Source: Macrotrachela quadricornifera (taxonomy: Eukaryota; Rotifera; Eurotatoria; Philodinida; Philodinidae). Taken from it: a DNA stretch of 64,000 nucleotides. The translations under genes were made by a program, and so were the position numbers. The notes under the pieces were generated by a model. The model made no database searches. It was not told where the DNA came from and worked only from the letters and a program-made list of their open reading frames with translations. The stretch is taken from assembly GCA_022393335.1 (NCBI GenBank), contig JAJEKB010021090.1, positions 55,173 to 119,172 on the forward strand, in the 5' to 3' direction. Shown here piece by piece: positions 33,765-44,700 of this stretch (position 1 is its first letter; each line of letters opens with the position of its first letter).

Positions 33765-34085
33765 ACAATTTTCAATCATTTTCAAATACTTATTTTTTAT
33801 CACATTTATTAAATCCAATTCAAATAACTGTTGATCAAGACGATGTTTATGTCGTTCAATTTGCTCAGCAAGACACATCTTTGGATCGAGATATTCTTGT
33901 CGATATTGAGCTGGCCGAAAACCATTCGAATACAATTGTTGCTATTGAATCTGGTGTGATCATGGCTTTGTTTGCACCTACCAAAGAAGACTGCCGACAA
34001 GTGATGAATACAAATGACAGTACCAATGAATTTATTTTTGTCGTCGATTGTAGTGGATTTATGGCGAGTGAAAACAAGATTGAAC
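33765..34085 (+). pseudogene. VWA-domain (VIT/VWA-like) gene fragment, cut by a transposon
   Basis: An open frame reads through LLNPIQITVDQDDVYVV, then 'RDILVDIELAENHSNT', then 'NEFIFVVDCSGFMASENKIEL'. This is the junction of a VIT-type domain and the first strand of a von Willebrand A domain. The metal-site motif is DCSGF where DxSGS is expected, so the third coordinating residue is lost. After ENKIEL the frame runs straight into the terminal repeat of the element at 34088. No VWA continuation is found beyond that element. It is a fragment of a secreted or cytosolic VIT/VWA protein of the inter-alpha-trypsin inhibitor/PARP4 type. Confidence 0.6.
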
Positions 34086-34849
34086 TACTCTCTAAAAAAA
34101 AAGCGTGCCATACAGAACTATTAAGGGTTTTAGACAAGATTATGAACCATTTTAGGTTTCGATCGTTTATTAATAAACCATCGAAAGGTTTTAGACAATT
34201 TTAAGAACCATAATATATGAAATATGGTTCTAAAGATTCAGAAGAGTTCTATCTCGCACCATTTTTTTCCCTAAAGAACCATAACAGATAAACAAATGGT
34301 TCTAGAGATTTAGAAGAGTTTTGTCCCGCATCATTTATTTTCGTAAAGATCCATAATAGATAAAAAATGGTTCTAGAAATTTAGAATGGTTCTATCTCAC
34401 ACCATACTTTTCGTGTGACGAACTTCCTCCACAAAAATGGTTCTAGACCAAGTTACTTGAACCTTTTGATTGGCTCACTTATTCGTAATATCTGATATAA
34501 TTTGCTATTGAATCCCTGATTTCTTCAATACCTATGCTTATCTTTTTCAAATACTGAATTTCGAATTAAATTGTATGTTGCGCTGAGTATGCAGAACTCA
34601 GAGAGCTTTAATATACGCTTTGATTATGGCATAATGACACGAAGTCACACTAAAATTGTCTTAATCTCATAGGTTTCATATGAAAATTCCTCAAAACTTC
34701 TCAGCAGAAAGATTCGCAGTGTCTCTCTTTAATTTATTGTTGACAGATAGAGATTCATAGCATTTCATATAGACATAAGGATTAACATAGAAATGAAGAA
34801 TTAGATAAATAACAAAACGAGCTAAGTATATAAATAAGATGTCAGTCCC

Positions 34850-36595
34850 AAACATCCCGAGTTACTGACAGATGCAATATATCAATTATAGCAACGCAGG
34901 TTATATTAGATATAAGGGATTAGATATAAAAGACGTTTAGAGAGGAGTACGAGGGTAAATATAGAATAAGTTGGTAAGCAAAAGAAATAAGAAGGTCAGA
35001 CATAGAATTAAATGGTTAGATATATGAATAAGGGTTAACCTTATATGCTTAGCCCTTCTTCCTATACCGAACCAATTAAATCCATCCTTAATCCATTACC
35101 TCTATGCTTAGCTCCGTCATTCTGCTCTAAACCACCTGTTTCAAAATAAAACCCTTTATTTGTCTCCTTCATTCCTTATTTTTATACTTAATCTTTTAAT
35201 ACCATTCGTAACCTTATATTTCTATATCTAAACTTGTATTTTTATAGAGATGGGAGGTTAGATATAGCATTAAGTTACTAAAGATAGACATAAAAGCTTA
35301 AGCATAGATATAAGGCATTAAGGGTAGGATTAACAAGTTAAGCATACCGGATTATCCAAAAGTTATTGAACTGTCTTTGAGTGTCCATAACTTTCGATAG
35401 AAACGGGATATAGATCTGCAATTTTCACTTTTGAAAAGAGATGAAGAAGGTCTATCAAATCGTATATTACACACTGTTCTAATAAGTTTTCCATTCAGGG
35501 ACTTGAAAATCCATGTACTATGTGCAATCAAACAAAGTGAATATTTAACTTTTAGAAGTTCATTGGAATCACTAATGAATGATCTAGAAAACTACTCATA
35601 GTCCGCATCTTTAGCTTTAGTCACTCAGAAAATAATGGAAACAGTTTATTCAGAAACTTAAATGAATTTTGTAAAATTCACTTTGATGATTACACGCAAG
35701 ACATTGACTTGTTCGAAACCTTGGTAGAAAAAATTTTCATAAAATTTGTTAAAAAGTTGTGTAACGTATAATTTAATGCGCTTTTGTCTCATCTTTTCAA
35801 TAGTGAAAGGTGTAGACTTTTAACTGATTCCTATCCAAAGTTATTCGTAATCAAAGGCTGCACGATAACTTTGTGGCCACTCTGTAAATATAAAAGTTTG
35901 GATGCAGAAATAAGTGTTTGAATAGATAAATAAGGACCAGGCATGGCATTTTGAAAGCAGAATTAAAGATTATTTATAGAAGTAAGGGCTAAGTATAGAT
36001 TTAGGAGGTTAAGTGAAAAAATAAGGAGTTAATGATAGATTGAGAGAAGTAAGTATAGACATAAAGAGTTAAGAATAGATTTAGAGGGATAAGTATAGAG
36101 TTAAGGGAATAGGTATAGAAGTCAGAAGCTTAGGATAGATTTAAAGGGATAAGCATAGAAGTAAGAGGATAGGTGTAAAAATAAGGAGTTAAGAGCAGAT
36201 TAAGGGGAATAAGTATATAAGTGGTTAAGGGTAGTTTTAGGGAAATAAATATAGAAATAAGCGATTAACAATAGACTTGTGAGAATAAGTATAGAAGGGA
36301 ATAGGTACGGAGATAAGAAGCTAAGAATAGATTTAGGGAGATAGGTATAAAAATAAGGGGTTAATGATAGATTTGGAAGGATAAGCATAGAAGTAAGGGA
36401 ATGGATATAGAAATAAGGATTCAAGAACAGATTAGGGAGATAAGTATAGAAGTAAAGGATTAAGGATAGATTTAGGGGAATAAGTTTCGAAATAAGTGAT
36501 TAAAAATAGATTTATGGGGATAGGTATAGAAGTAAGGAATTATGGATAGATTTAGGGGTATAAGTATAGAAGTAATAGGTTAGATATGAAGTGTG
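34850..36595. repeat. AG-rich minisatellite with orientation switches
   Basis: Irregular ~35-40-bp units of the form 'gataagtatagaagtaaggg' and 'ttaaggatagatttaggg' fill 35940-36590. Related units occur at 34880-35035 and 35250-35345, while 35035-35230 holds the same motif on the other strand (pyrimidine-rich). A ~550-bp unrelated segment (35346-35890) separates the blocks. ORFs inside are artefacts. Confidence 0.75.
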
Positions 36596-36596
36596 A

Positions 36597-36922
36597 GCAG
36601 TCGACAAGATACCCCAATGTGCTTTCTTTCTATTATCAGCTGATAACCTAACCGTATTCGGGCCAAATTATCGCATTCATCGCTAAATTACTATATTTAA
36701 AATATTAGCTGTTGATGAGTGTCTTATACGAAATTATTCAGTCCTTTAAGAGCAATGAAACACAACTTTGGAGACTAAATAATTTCGTATAAGATTTCCA
36801 TTAACAGTGAATATTTTAGATTTAATAATTTAGCGATAAGGGTGATAATTTGGCTCGAATACGGTTGGGTTATTAACTGATAATAGAAAGAAAACAAATG
36901 GGGATATCATGTCAACTGCTTA
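36597..36922. mobile_element. Nested palindromic MITE
   Basis: The arms 36597-36690 and 36830-36922 are reverse complements: 'gcagtcgacaagataccccaa' against 'ttggggatatcatgtcaactgc', and further in 'tattatcagctgataacctaaccgtattcg'. It lies wholly inside the 34088-37120 element, so it inserted later. Confidence 0.8.
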
Positions 36923-37422
36923 CGCCTATATAGAATTAACTAAAAGTATTAAATTAAACGGATTGAATGCACTTTTTTGCCAGGCTAGAACCATTTTTAG
37001 AAGAACAAATAAAAGATTGGAGCTAAAACCATTTTATGCTAGAACCTTTAAAGGATTTTAAAATGGTACCCAGATCTAGAACCCTAAAAGGTTCAGTATG
37101 ACACGATTTTTTTTAGAGAGTAGATTCTTATGATTTTCGTAATCATTTGAGGATCTGTTCCTTATCATCCGATGAGTTCCTCATCAGGGATGAAATTCGG
37201 ATCATAATAGCCACTCTCACCCTCACTCTCACCCACCCCTCACCCTCAAATTGATTATACCGATCGAAAAACCGTGATAAATAGCGGTATAAAATTTCTT
37301 TTTATTCTCGTTTACCTATATATTGCAGGCTACCTTATTAAAAGTCACTTCCTTTTTTCTTTTCTATTTACTACCGTTCGATCTTCAATAAATATTCAAA
37401 GTAAAGAAGGAATCAAAAATAA

Positions 37423-38550
37423 ATGTTATCCTGTACAAACTTCAGCTGTTTGCATGGATCCAGTTGTATTCAAAGTCGATGTGTATGCGCAAACTTGTGT
37501 TATGCTGGTGTTCAATGCGAAATTTCTAACAATGCTCTTATTCTCCCTTTTGTTGCAGCTGTATTAGAGGACAACGACAACACACGTTCTTCTTATATTG
37601 CTATTTTGATTATTTTGGTTGTTATTGGGATCGTGAATAATGCAATGACTCTGTTGGTATCTCTGCGCGAACATATTCGAATAACAGTATGTGGAATCTA
37701 TTTGATCTTCTTCAGTACATGCAGTTTAATTCTTATGTGTTCTGAAGCAACACAAATACTCACATTTGTTGGTTACGATACAGAACCTTACCGTGTGTGG
37801 ACTTGTAAAATCAATTCTTATTTATCGTGGACAATGGGTTATTGTGGTATCTCGACGACTGTAATTATTGCCGTGGAGCGTGTTCTGATCGAATGCTTTA
37901 ACGTCAGTATATTTGGATCCCGTCTTCGTGCCATTCTCACTTCTCTATGCGTTATTATCTTTGCCTCTTTGACAAGTCTCCCAGAGATCTTTATTCGGCG
38001 TTATTCACTGGATGTACGTCATCGTGCTATCTGCATCTATGATTATGAGGCTCAATCGCCGTGGGGAGCGGCGAAAAATATTTTTTGCCATATTTATATT
38101 ATTATTCCAGTGATTTTTCATATTGTGTGTATAGTCTGTATTTTAACATCCATTGCTCGCCGTAAGATCTTTATCTACGGTGATCATAGTGCATCTCTCT
38201 GTCGAATATGGTTGAGACAGCTCTTTTTACACCGAGATTTCTTCATACCTCCTTTGTGCATTATTTTCTGTGTTTTACCCTACGTTATTTATTCACGCAA
38301 ATTCGTTGCCGAATGTAAATCGTATTCAGATGTGGGTGTTATTCGGACCCACATTGCTTTCATTCTTCTCCTTGATATGCCTCAAGCGTTAACCTTCTTT
38401 ATCTACATTTTTCCAAACGGTTTTTATCTCAAAGAATTTCAACAAGCAGTATTTCACTGTTGCTGTTGTTGTGCGAAACGAATGAAAAGAAGATGGAGTG
38501 ACGCGTCAGCACAAACACAACAAAGTTCAATTGCACAAGGACTAGAATAA
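37423..38550 (+). CDS. Seven-transmembrane receptor with N-terminal EGF-like module
   Basis: 375 residues. Residues 4-32 hold six cysteines in EGF spacing (Cys4, 9, 15, 20, 22, 32, with an extra Cys26) and the usual HG and YAG turns. Seven hydrophobic helices follow: ~57-80, 90-113, 134-158, 170-193, 215-240, 270-288 and ~310-332. TM3 ends in ERV in place of DRY and TM7 has DMPQALTFFIY in place of NPxxY, so it is a divergent rhodopsin-like GPCR. The tail has a Cys cluster (CCCCC, likely palmitoylated) and a basic KRMKRRW. The ATG used here lies immediately before the first EGF Cys, with a TAA just upstream. A hydrophobic leader in another frame (37274-37420), after a TTGCAG acceptor, suggests an upstream signal-peptide exon. 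The ligand is unknown. Confidence 0.8.
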   Translation: MLSCTNFSCLHGSSCIQSRCVCANLCYAGVQCEISNNALILPFVAAVLEDNDNTRSSYIAILIILVVIGIVNNAMTLLVSLREHIRITVCGIYLIFFSTCSLILMCSEATQILTFVGYDTEPYRVWTCKINSYLSWTMGYCGISTTVIIAVERVLIECFNVSIFGSRLRAILTSLCVIIFASLTSLPEIFIRRYSLDVRHRAICIYDYEAQSPWGAAKNIFCHIYIIIPVIFHIVCIVCILTSIARRKIFIYGDHSASLCRIWLRQLFLHRDFFIPPLCIIFCVLPYVIYSRKFVAECKSYSDVGVIRTHIAFILLLDMPQALTFFIYIFPNGFYLKEFQQAVFHCCCCCAKRMKRRWSDASAQTQQSSIAQGLE

Positions 38551-38754
38551 TACAAAAATTATTCTTAACAGTTTTTCTTACTCAAAAATAGCTTTCAATA
38601 ATGAATGACATATCGGGTACATTTTACTTTAGAAAAATGACTTGGCCATTTTTAATGTTTTGCTTTATCCTTATAGAATACATAAATCGACATAACTTGC
38701 GAAAGTTAATGAATTTGAGGAACTAGTTCACACTAAACAAACTAAAATCATGAA

Positions 38755-39654
38755 TGTTAGCGTCCATGATATGTACACTGGATCAGTTTCTTCTTAGTAT
38801 AGCTTCATGTGTTTTGAAAGAATGTTATTTGCATAACATTCTTTCTTTTTCGCTCGCTTTTGCATTTTTTATGTGTATGTTCGTTTTAGAAGGGATTTAT
38901 TATTCATTCTGTTATATTGGGTGGTGTATGCTTTTTTTTCTTTCGAGTCTTGTTTTTTTTTACAAATATAGAAGAGGAGAGTCGATTTTTCTTCTGCACA
39001 CGAAGTTGATAGGCTCACATTTTAGTGCCGTGACCCGAGATTTTCCAGTGTGCAAATCAAGGGGGGAATGCGGGTTTTTTTGGATTTGAATCTCAAAAAA
39101 TCCAAAAAAATCTCAAATCCGCTGTTTCCCCCTTGGTTTCATTGCTTGAGAGCGTATTCCAGAGACTGATCATCCTTTTATCATTCGTCATTTGTTAGTC
39201 GATGATACCCTGGATTACTATTTGACCCATGAAGACATTATTTTTAACTTTTGCGATCTTCGTAAACTAGTTTTACATAAACAAAATCTACTGGCCTCTT
39301 TACGCACTTTGTCGTCCTTTGACTCTGTAACCTGGACCTCTTTGAATACTACCCCATCGACTCTTACATCCATTCAACTTCCAGTTTCAGCAACAGTTAC
39401 TACTAATATGGGTAATTCGAATACTACGACTGCATTCTCGTTTGTTCAATCCATTGAGGATTTGACGCAACATGATATTCGTAAAGCGATTATCGAAGAA
39501 TTACATCGCAATACGACAAAGTTCAGTGGTGATAATCGTCACGATGTAATCAAATGGCTGAAAATTATTGAGAGTAAATTCGAGACAGCAGGCATTCCAG
39601 ATATTAAAAAGTTTGATTTAATTTCACAATTACTCGACAAGGGAGCCTTAGATT
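38755..39654 (+). mobile_element. LTR retrotransposon, 5' part (LTR, primer site, gag start)
   Basis: A primer-binding-like site GTGCCGTGACCCGAGA (39025-39040) follows a CA (39018-39019) that could end a ~260-bp LTR. The LTR's left border (near 38755, TGTTAG) is a guess. Downstream, the ORF from 39192 looks like gag: after a Ser/Thr-rich leader it has 'IRKAIIEELHRNTTKFSG' and 'DVIKWLKIIESKFETAGIPD', the usual gypsy-type capsid start. The frame is cut at 39655 by another element and no pol follows anywhere in the window. A hairpin (39055-39140, arms containing 'ggatttga'/'tcaaatcc' and G6/C5 runs) lies between primer site and gag. Confidence 0.6.
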
Positions 39655-41417
39655 CAGTGGCGGAGCCAAGAGGGGGGGGGGGCAGTCTCCTAGCGAAATT
39701 TTTGAAAAGTATTTTTTTTTCTGGTAAAAAAAATATGTTTAGCTGGAGCACAGCAAGGCTTTAATGTTTTCCTTTGGTCGATTTGTACTAGCTTATCTTT
39801 AGAATCTAATATCCTAACACATTTATCTCTTTTTGGTCGAATACGGTCACCTCTGTGATTGCGTATCAAAAGGATAAAAAAAACATGCTAATTGGCAACT
39901 TGTGTATTGTCCTGACAAAATAATTATTTAAATAATAAAAACAAGTGTTAGAAATACAATTGATAATAGATAGTGGCGAAATCATCAGAGAGCTAAGAGA
40001 TGCTAAGCCCCCTCTGTATGTCTCAGTCCCTCTGTCCTGTAAAAATTTCCGAATATCGAAAAGCAGTGTTTTTTACATCAAATTGGGAAAATTTAGGGAC
40101 TGAACTTCGGTATTTTTTTTTCTGGTTACGGTGCTAGTCATGGCTAGTTTGTGATTTATGTATATTACCAGTAGGTAAGGTTTTTGGGGATATCAGCATA
40201 AATGGCATGAAAGAAGATATTATGGACCTATTGTGTAGCGAAGAAGAACATTAACTACAAAGCAAATTTATAACAAAAACTGTTAAGTTTCGAAAAGGAC
40301 TATCGTTATCAAGAATAACTTACACTTTTAAATACTTTCTGGAAGCAATCTAGGGGAAAAAGCAAAATTTTTGAGTGTCCAGATTGCTTTGACTGCCAAT
40401 GATTGTCATTGATTATCAATAGAGTGGACGCTTTAATTTAACATAAAGCTAAGTTTTCTTACTTAATAAATTGTACAAAGTTTAAGTTTCTTCTAATAAG
40501 CACTTTATTTACTTCAAATTAAGTGCCAGTCAGTGCGATGGGCAAGAGCCATATAAGTTTGAGTTTTTCTTTACTCGTATAGGGTCGCATCATGGCGTTG
40601 TTCGGGCCATTTGAAAGAGGACGTCGGATAAGCCCCAGATTGACTCGAGCATGACTCTGTTTTGTCCTTATACTAGAGGAAAAAACCTTTCTAAAATATA
40701 ATTGGTCGATAGGAAAAAGCTCTCCACCAATCAGATTTTAGTAACACTTTTCTCTCTTATTATAAGGACAAAACATAGTCATGATCGAGCCAATCTGGAG
40801 TGTACGATAGTCCTCTTTCATATAGCCCGGACAACAATATGTCTTGTCCGTACAATAGCGGACAAAGAGGTTAAAAATGCTTCACTTCTGATTGCCAAAG
40901 ATTGCCAATGATTGCTTGATTGCAATCAGTTTTTTCTCCCTTGGAAACAATTGAATTTTTGCATTCCAATTAACTAAGTAAATAACTAATATAAATTCGA
41001 TAGTCCTCTAAGAAAACGGGAAACGAAAACAAAAGGCTTAAAAGTGTGTTTTTTGTCGTACAACGGCTATGGCTGCTGACAAAATTTTTCTCCCGCCCTC
41101 AGCGGTAGGCGTTAGGATGTTCAAGAACCTTTTCTTTATCTACCGGGGAGTATGTAGACTTTCTTTGGCGTAGCCAGCTACAACTGAAATACGCGAAAAT
41201 TTTTTGCCGCCTTCCGCGACAGAGCCAACCGGTTTATCGACTTATTCTTCCCTCATTCATCGAAAGTGCATACCGAGAGGACAAATGATATGCCGCGAAA
41301 GATTGCCAAAGTATTCCTCCACATAGGATGCAAAAATTTGATTTTCATATTACTCTCGATGAGCCAAAAAATTTAGGGACTGAGTCCTCCTAGCCCAAAA
41401 TCCTGGCTCCGCCACTG
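39655..41417. mobile_element. hAT-like element inserted in gag
   Basis: The left end CAGTGGCGGAGCCAAG and right end CTGGCTCCGCCACTG are complementary 14-15-mers of the CAGxGGCGGA type common in hAT elements. An 11-base G tract (39672-39682) follows the left end. The interior (1.76 kb) has no transposase-like ORF; one palindromic unit (40591-40843) is nested in it. The flanking 8-mers (cttagatt/ctttatac) do not match well, because the right end touches another element, so the target duplication is unproven. Confidence 0.65.
40591..40843. mobile_element. Palindromic MITE nested in the hAT-like element
   Basis: Arms 40591-40680 and 40765-40843 are reverse complements ('gttgttcgggccat', 'tgaaagagga', 'ccagattgRctcga', 'gttttgtccttata'). 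No ORF. The outer part is related to the direct-repeat region at 19200. Confidence 0.75.
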
Positions 41418-41671
41418 CTTTATACTAAGTTTAAAATTAAGTTAAGTGTTTTCACTTCATGCTTAATACTAAGTTCAAGACTTTTTATTTCATTTTTAAA
41501 GCTTAGTATATAATATAAAATTTTAATAAGAAAAAACTCATACTTAATATTAAATACGAAGTTTTTTATTAATATTAAAAATTAAGTTTTAAATATTAAA
41601 TAAAAAAAGCTTGCACTTGATATTAGTACTAAGTAAAGAAAACTTAAATTAATTATATATTTAGTATAAAG
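41418..41671. mobile_element. Short AT-rich MITE
   Basis: The ends CTTTATACTAAGTTTAA and its near complement (TTTAGTATAAAG) enclose ~230 bp built of 'cttaatactaag'-type palindromic words. It directly abuts the hAT-like element on its left. Confidence 0.6.
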
Positions 41672-41793
41672 GTCCACACCTATATTCACAACAAAAACCT
41701 AATGTTCAATTCGAGAAACAGTTGACTTATAACTGGTAACTTTGCAAATCATCTATTAGCTCTTTTTTATTGAAACAAATTTTTTTGTTTTAG

Positions 41794-44700
41794 ACAAAGA
41801 TATTGATGGTGCAACGTTAGTTTTGCTGCAGCATGAAGATATTGTAAAAATATTTCCTCGAATTAAAGATCGAGTAAAATTTGTTGATCGACATACAAAG
41901 TTGTTAGAAAATTTCAACGAACACTATATACATACTGATAAAATTACAGGTAATTTCTTTAAACCAATTTTATTATTCTCGACATCATCATCATATTTTT
42001 TAGATACATCACAACATAATGGTTTACCACATTCACCTATTTTATTTATCGCCGAAGAAAATCAAAATAGTCAAACAGGTGATGATACATCATCGAATAT
42101 TAATGATGATGACAATGATGACAACAATGATGAAGCACGACTGCCTACAGATTATGCAGGTCCAAAATTATCTGAAAGAATACAATATTATACTGATCAA
42201 AATAATCTTTCAAAATTTGATCCACATACAAGTTTACGTGCTGAAGTACTAGCACTTCTTTTTGATGATGTAACAAACACACACAAATTACTATAAGATA
42301 TAATTGTTGATAATATTTTTTATATTTACATATATATGAATTTAGTCATCCTAATCACGATGAATATATGCTTATGGCTAGATCAATTGTTCAAAAATTA
42401 TCTATTCCATCAGCTTTAGTTCGTGAAGCTATAGTAAGAAAAAGCAACAAATTGATGAAAATTGTATATCTTCTCTTTCTATAGAAAGAATGGCATGAAT
42501 CGATAAAGCAAAAATTGAAACGTGAACGTAGACCTTTACAAATGAATAATAAATTAGTGAAGTCAAAACAATCTAAATATGGTAATGGTAAAGCAAATGG
42601 TCGACCAAAAATGAAAAGTGTTGTTGCACAAGCTGAACGCCGCACGAAAGATATAGTAAGTGACAAATTAACTTAATATAGCATATCATCTTGTATATCT
42701 TAATAGCCGTTTATCAATTTATATGCTGGTCAGAATGAAAATCTTTCGTCTTTAGCTAATTAGATGAAAGTTGAATTACTTAAAGATAACCCCAATAATA
42801 ATATTCTTCATGATCTCTGCCCTAGTGAAACATCTTGTAAGCAAGATCTTGAAATCTTGGGATCGGTAAGCAAGATCTTATCAAGATCTTTAAAAGATAA
42901 TTCTTGTGCTCAGATCATGATCATATCAGATTTATCTGTAATAAAGATCTTGGTAAGATCTGTTTCAAGATTTCTTAATGTCAAGATCTGGAAAAAATTT
43001 GAATTCTGTATAATATCTTTCAAGATCTTGAGTACAACAATAGTGACATCATTAGTTTGTTTTTGTAATCCAAAATTGTTCAATTATTTATATACTATAT
43101 TCTGGAAATATGATTTGTTGATATTCTAATATAAAAGATTTGGAAGAGGATTATATTGGTGAAGGCTCATGACAACCAATGAAATTAAACTTTTAAAGAT
43201 AAAGAGAAAAACAATAATCCAAACTGTTTAAACTTTATATTTTTCAAAGTTTATTTTATTTATGCTTACGAATGTTTATCGATCTTTTCGAAGAAAAGGT
43301 TCTCGATTAATTAGAAGTTCCTGAAAGAAAAGGTGTTGTTCAGACTTTTATTTTTTAAAATAAAGTTTTGATGTAAAAAATAGAATAATATAATTTGTGT
43401 TTTAGATGTTAATGTTAATAGTCTTATGATAAAATGACTTTTTTTATTCAATACACTTTCTATAAAGAGTGCTGACATAGTGTAGAGACTTTATGTTCTG
43501 AAATAGAAATTTTATAAATTTAGACAATTTGTGAATAATTAAAACTTCATTACGTGAACTATCTCGATCAGCCAGATTTAAATTATAATCAAACTAAATT
43601 TGACTGATGATAATTAACTAACTATTTTTGTCATTTTTTTGTAATTAAAACTTGTGAATTTTTCCACCTGGTTTATATAAATTAGCTATATTTTTTATAT
43701 TTATACAACCATTTGTGTAAATAAAATCTTTTTTTAATTATTGCATTTTTGCTGTTACTACTGTTTATCAATAGAAATCAACAGACTTTTATATGTTCAA
43801 ATAACCGTTTTCTACATATTAAACAAAAAATCATAAAGCAAAATATTGCGTCGAAGACTTTTAAATCTTGATTACTGCTTTCTATGGTATAATTATTTGT
43901 ATCTAATACCAGTAGAAACTAATCACAAAAGGCAAGATATTAAATGACAGATCTTGAAAATCTGTTACCAAGATCTTCGCCAAGATCTTGGGTACAAGAT
44001 GTTTCACTAGGGTGGCGACAATCGTTTAATATTCGACGTTTACATGTTCGCGAATTACTTGAACGATTTCCTGGTTATCATCGTACCGATTTGGAGAGAG
44101 ACATTAATAATAATCAATTAATAATTATTTTTCGAAAAAACTCATACATAAACAAGTTGATTTTATATTTTGTAATTGTTTTTTCTTCTAGCTCTTAGCA
44201 GAAGTGAAAGACTCTATCGGTGTTGATCTTTATCAAAATGTGGAAGAACTATTACCAAAGTTTTTTGACTGCTTACCAGATAATAATTGCTTTTTATCGA
44301 GTAAGATGCCATAAAACAAAATCTAGAAAAATGCCAAGGAAAAGATTGAATTTATGTCTATACTGAGCTGAATGACCTTACTTGTCTATATGTTAGTTAA
44401 AGACAAATTCATCATTTATTTAATGTAGTTTTTAAGACATAAAATATAAAATAAATTTGATCTTAAAGTTTTTTTTCCAACATGATACTATTTTGATTAA
44501 GATATACTTTAACAATTATATAAAAACTTTCAAGATTCTTTTTGCTATACTCCTCTTCTAAAAATAAGATTACGTTTAATAAGAATATTAATGTTTCAAA
44601 TTTTTTATTATAATCGTATTACCTATTAGAGTTATAAGAATTTTATGTAAACAATTTGGTGATTCAACTGGTAATATTTTCACTTATAAAATAAAATACT

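Larger units (their letters stand above)
34088..37120. mobile_element. 3.0-kb inverted-repeat element with internal minisatellite
   Basis: The ends CTCTCTAAAAAAAAAGCGTG and its complement (CACGATTTTTTTTAGAGAG) are flanked by TA (34086-34087, 37121-37122). The similarity extends ~75 bp inward, including a 'gaaccat ... ctaaaa' region. Just inside the left end are three ~85-bp direct repeats carrying 'atggttctagag' (34200-34420). The centre is AG-rich minisatellite with strand switches, and a separate MITE is nested at 36597-36922. No transposase is present. It is large for a MITE; the superfamily is uncertain, with TA suggesting Tc1/mariner type. Confidence 0.7.

Noticed and set aside
36200..36424. 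Minus-strand ORF rich in Leu, Pro and Tyr
   Set aside because: Translation of the AG-rich minisatellite.
35940..36590. TTAGGG-containing repeats as an interstitial telomere
   Set aside because: TTAGGG occurs only inside longer irregular units, not as a tandem hexamer, and bdelloid telomeres are reported to use a different repeat.
37274..37567. Separate 97-codon gene before the EGF receptor
   Set aside because: It starts at a non-ATG codon and overlaps the receptor in another frame; only its hydrophobic start may belong to an upstream receptor exon.
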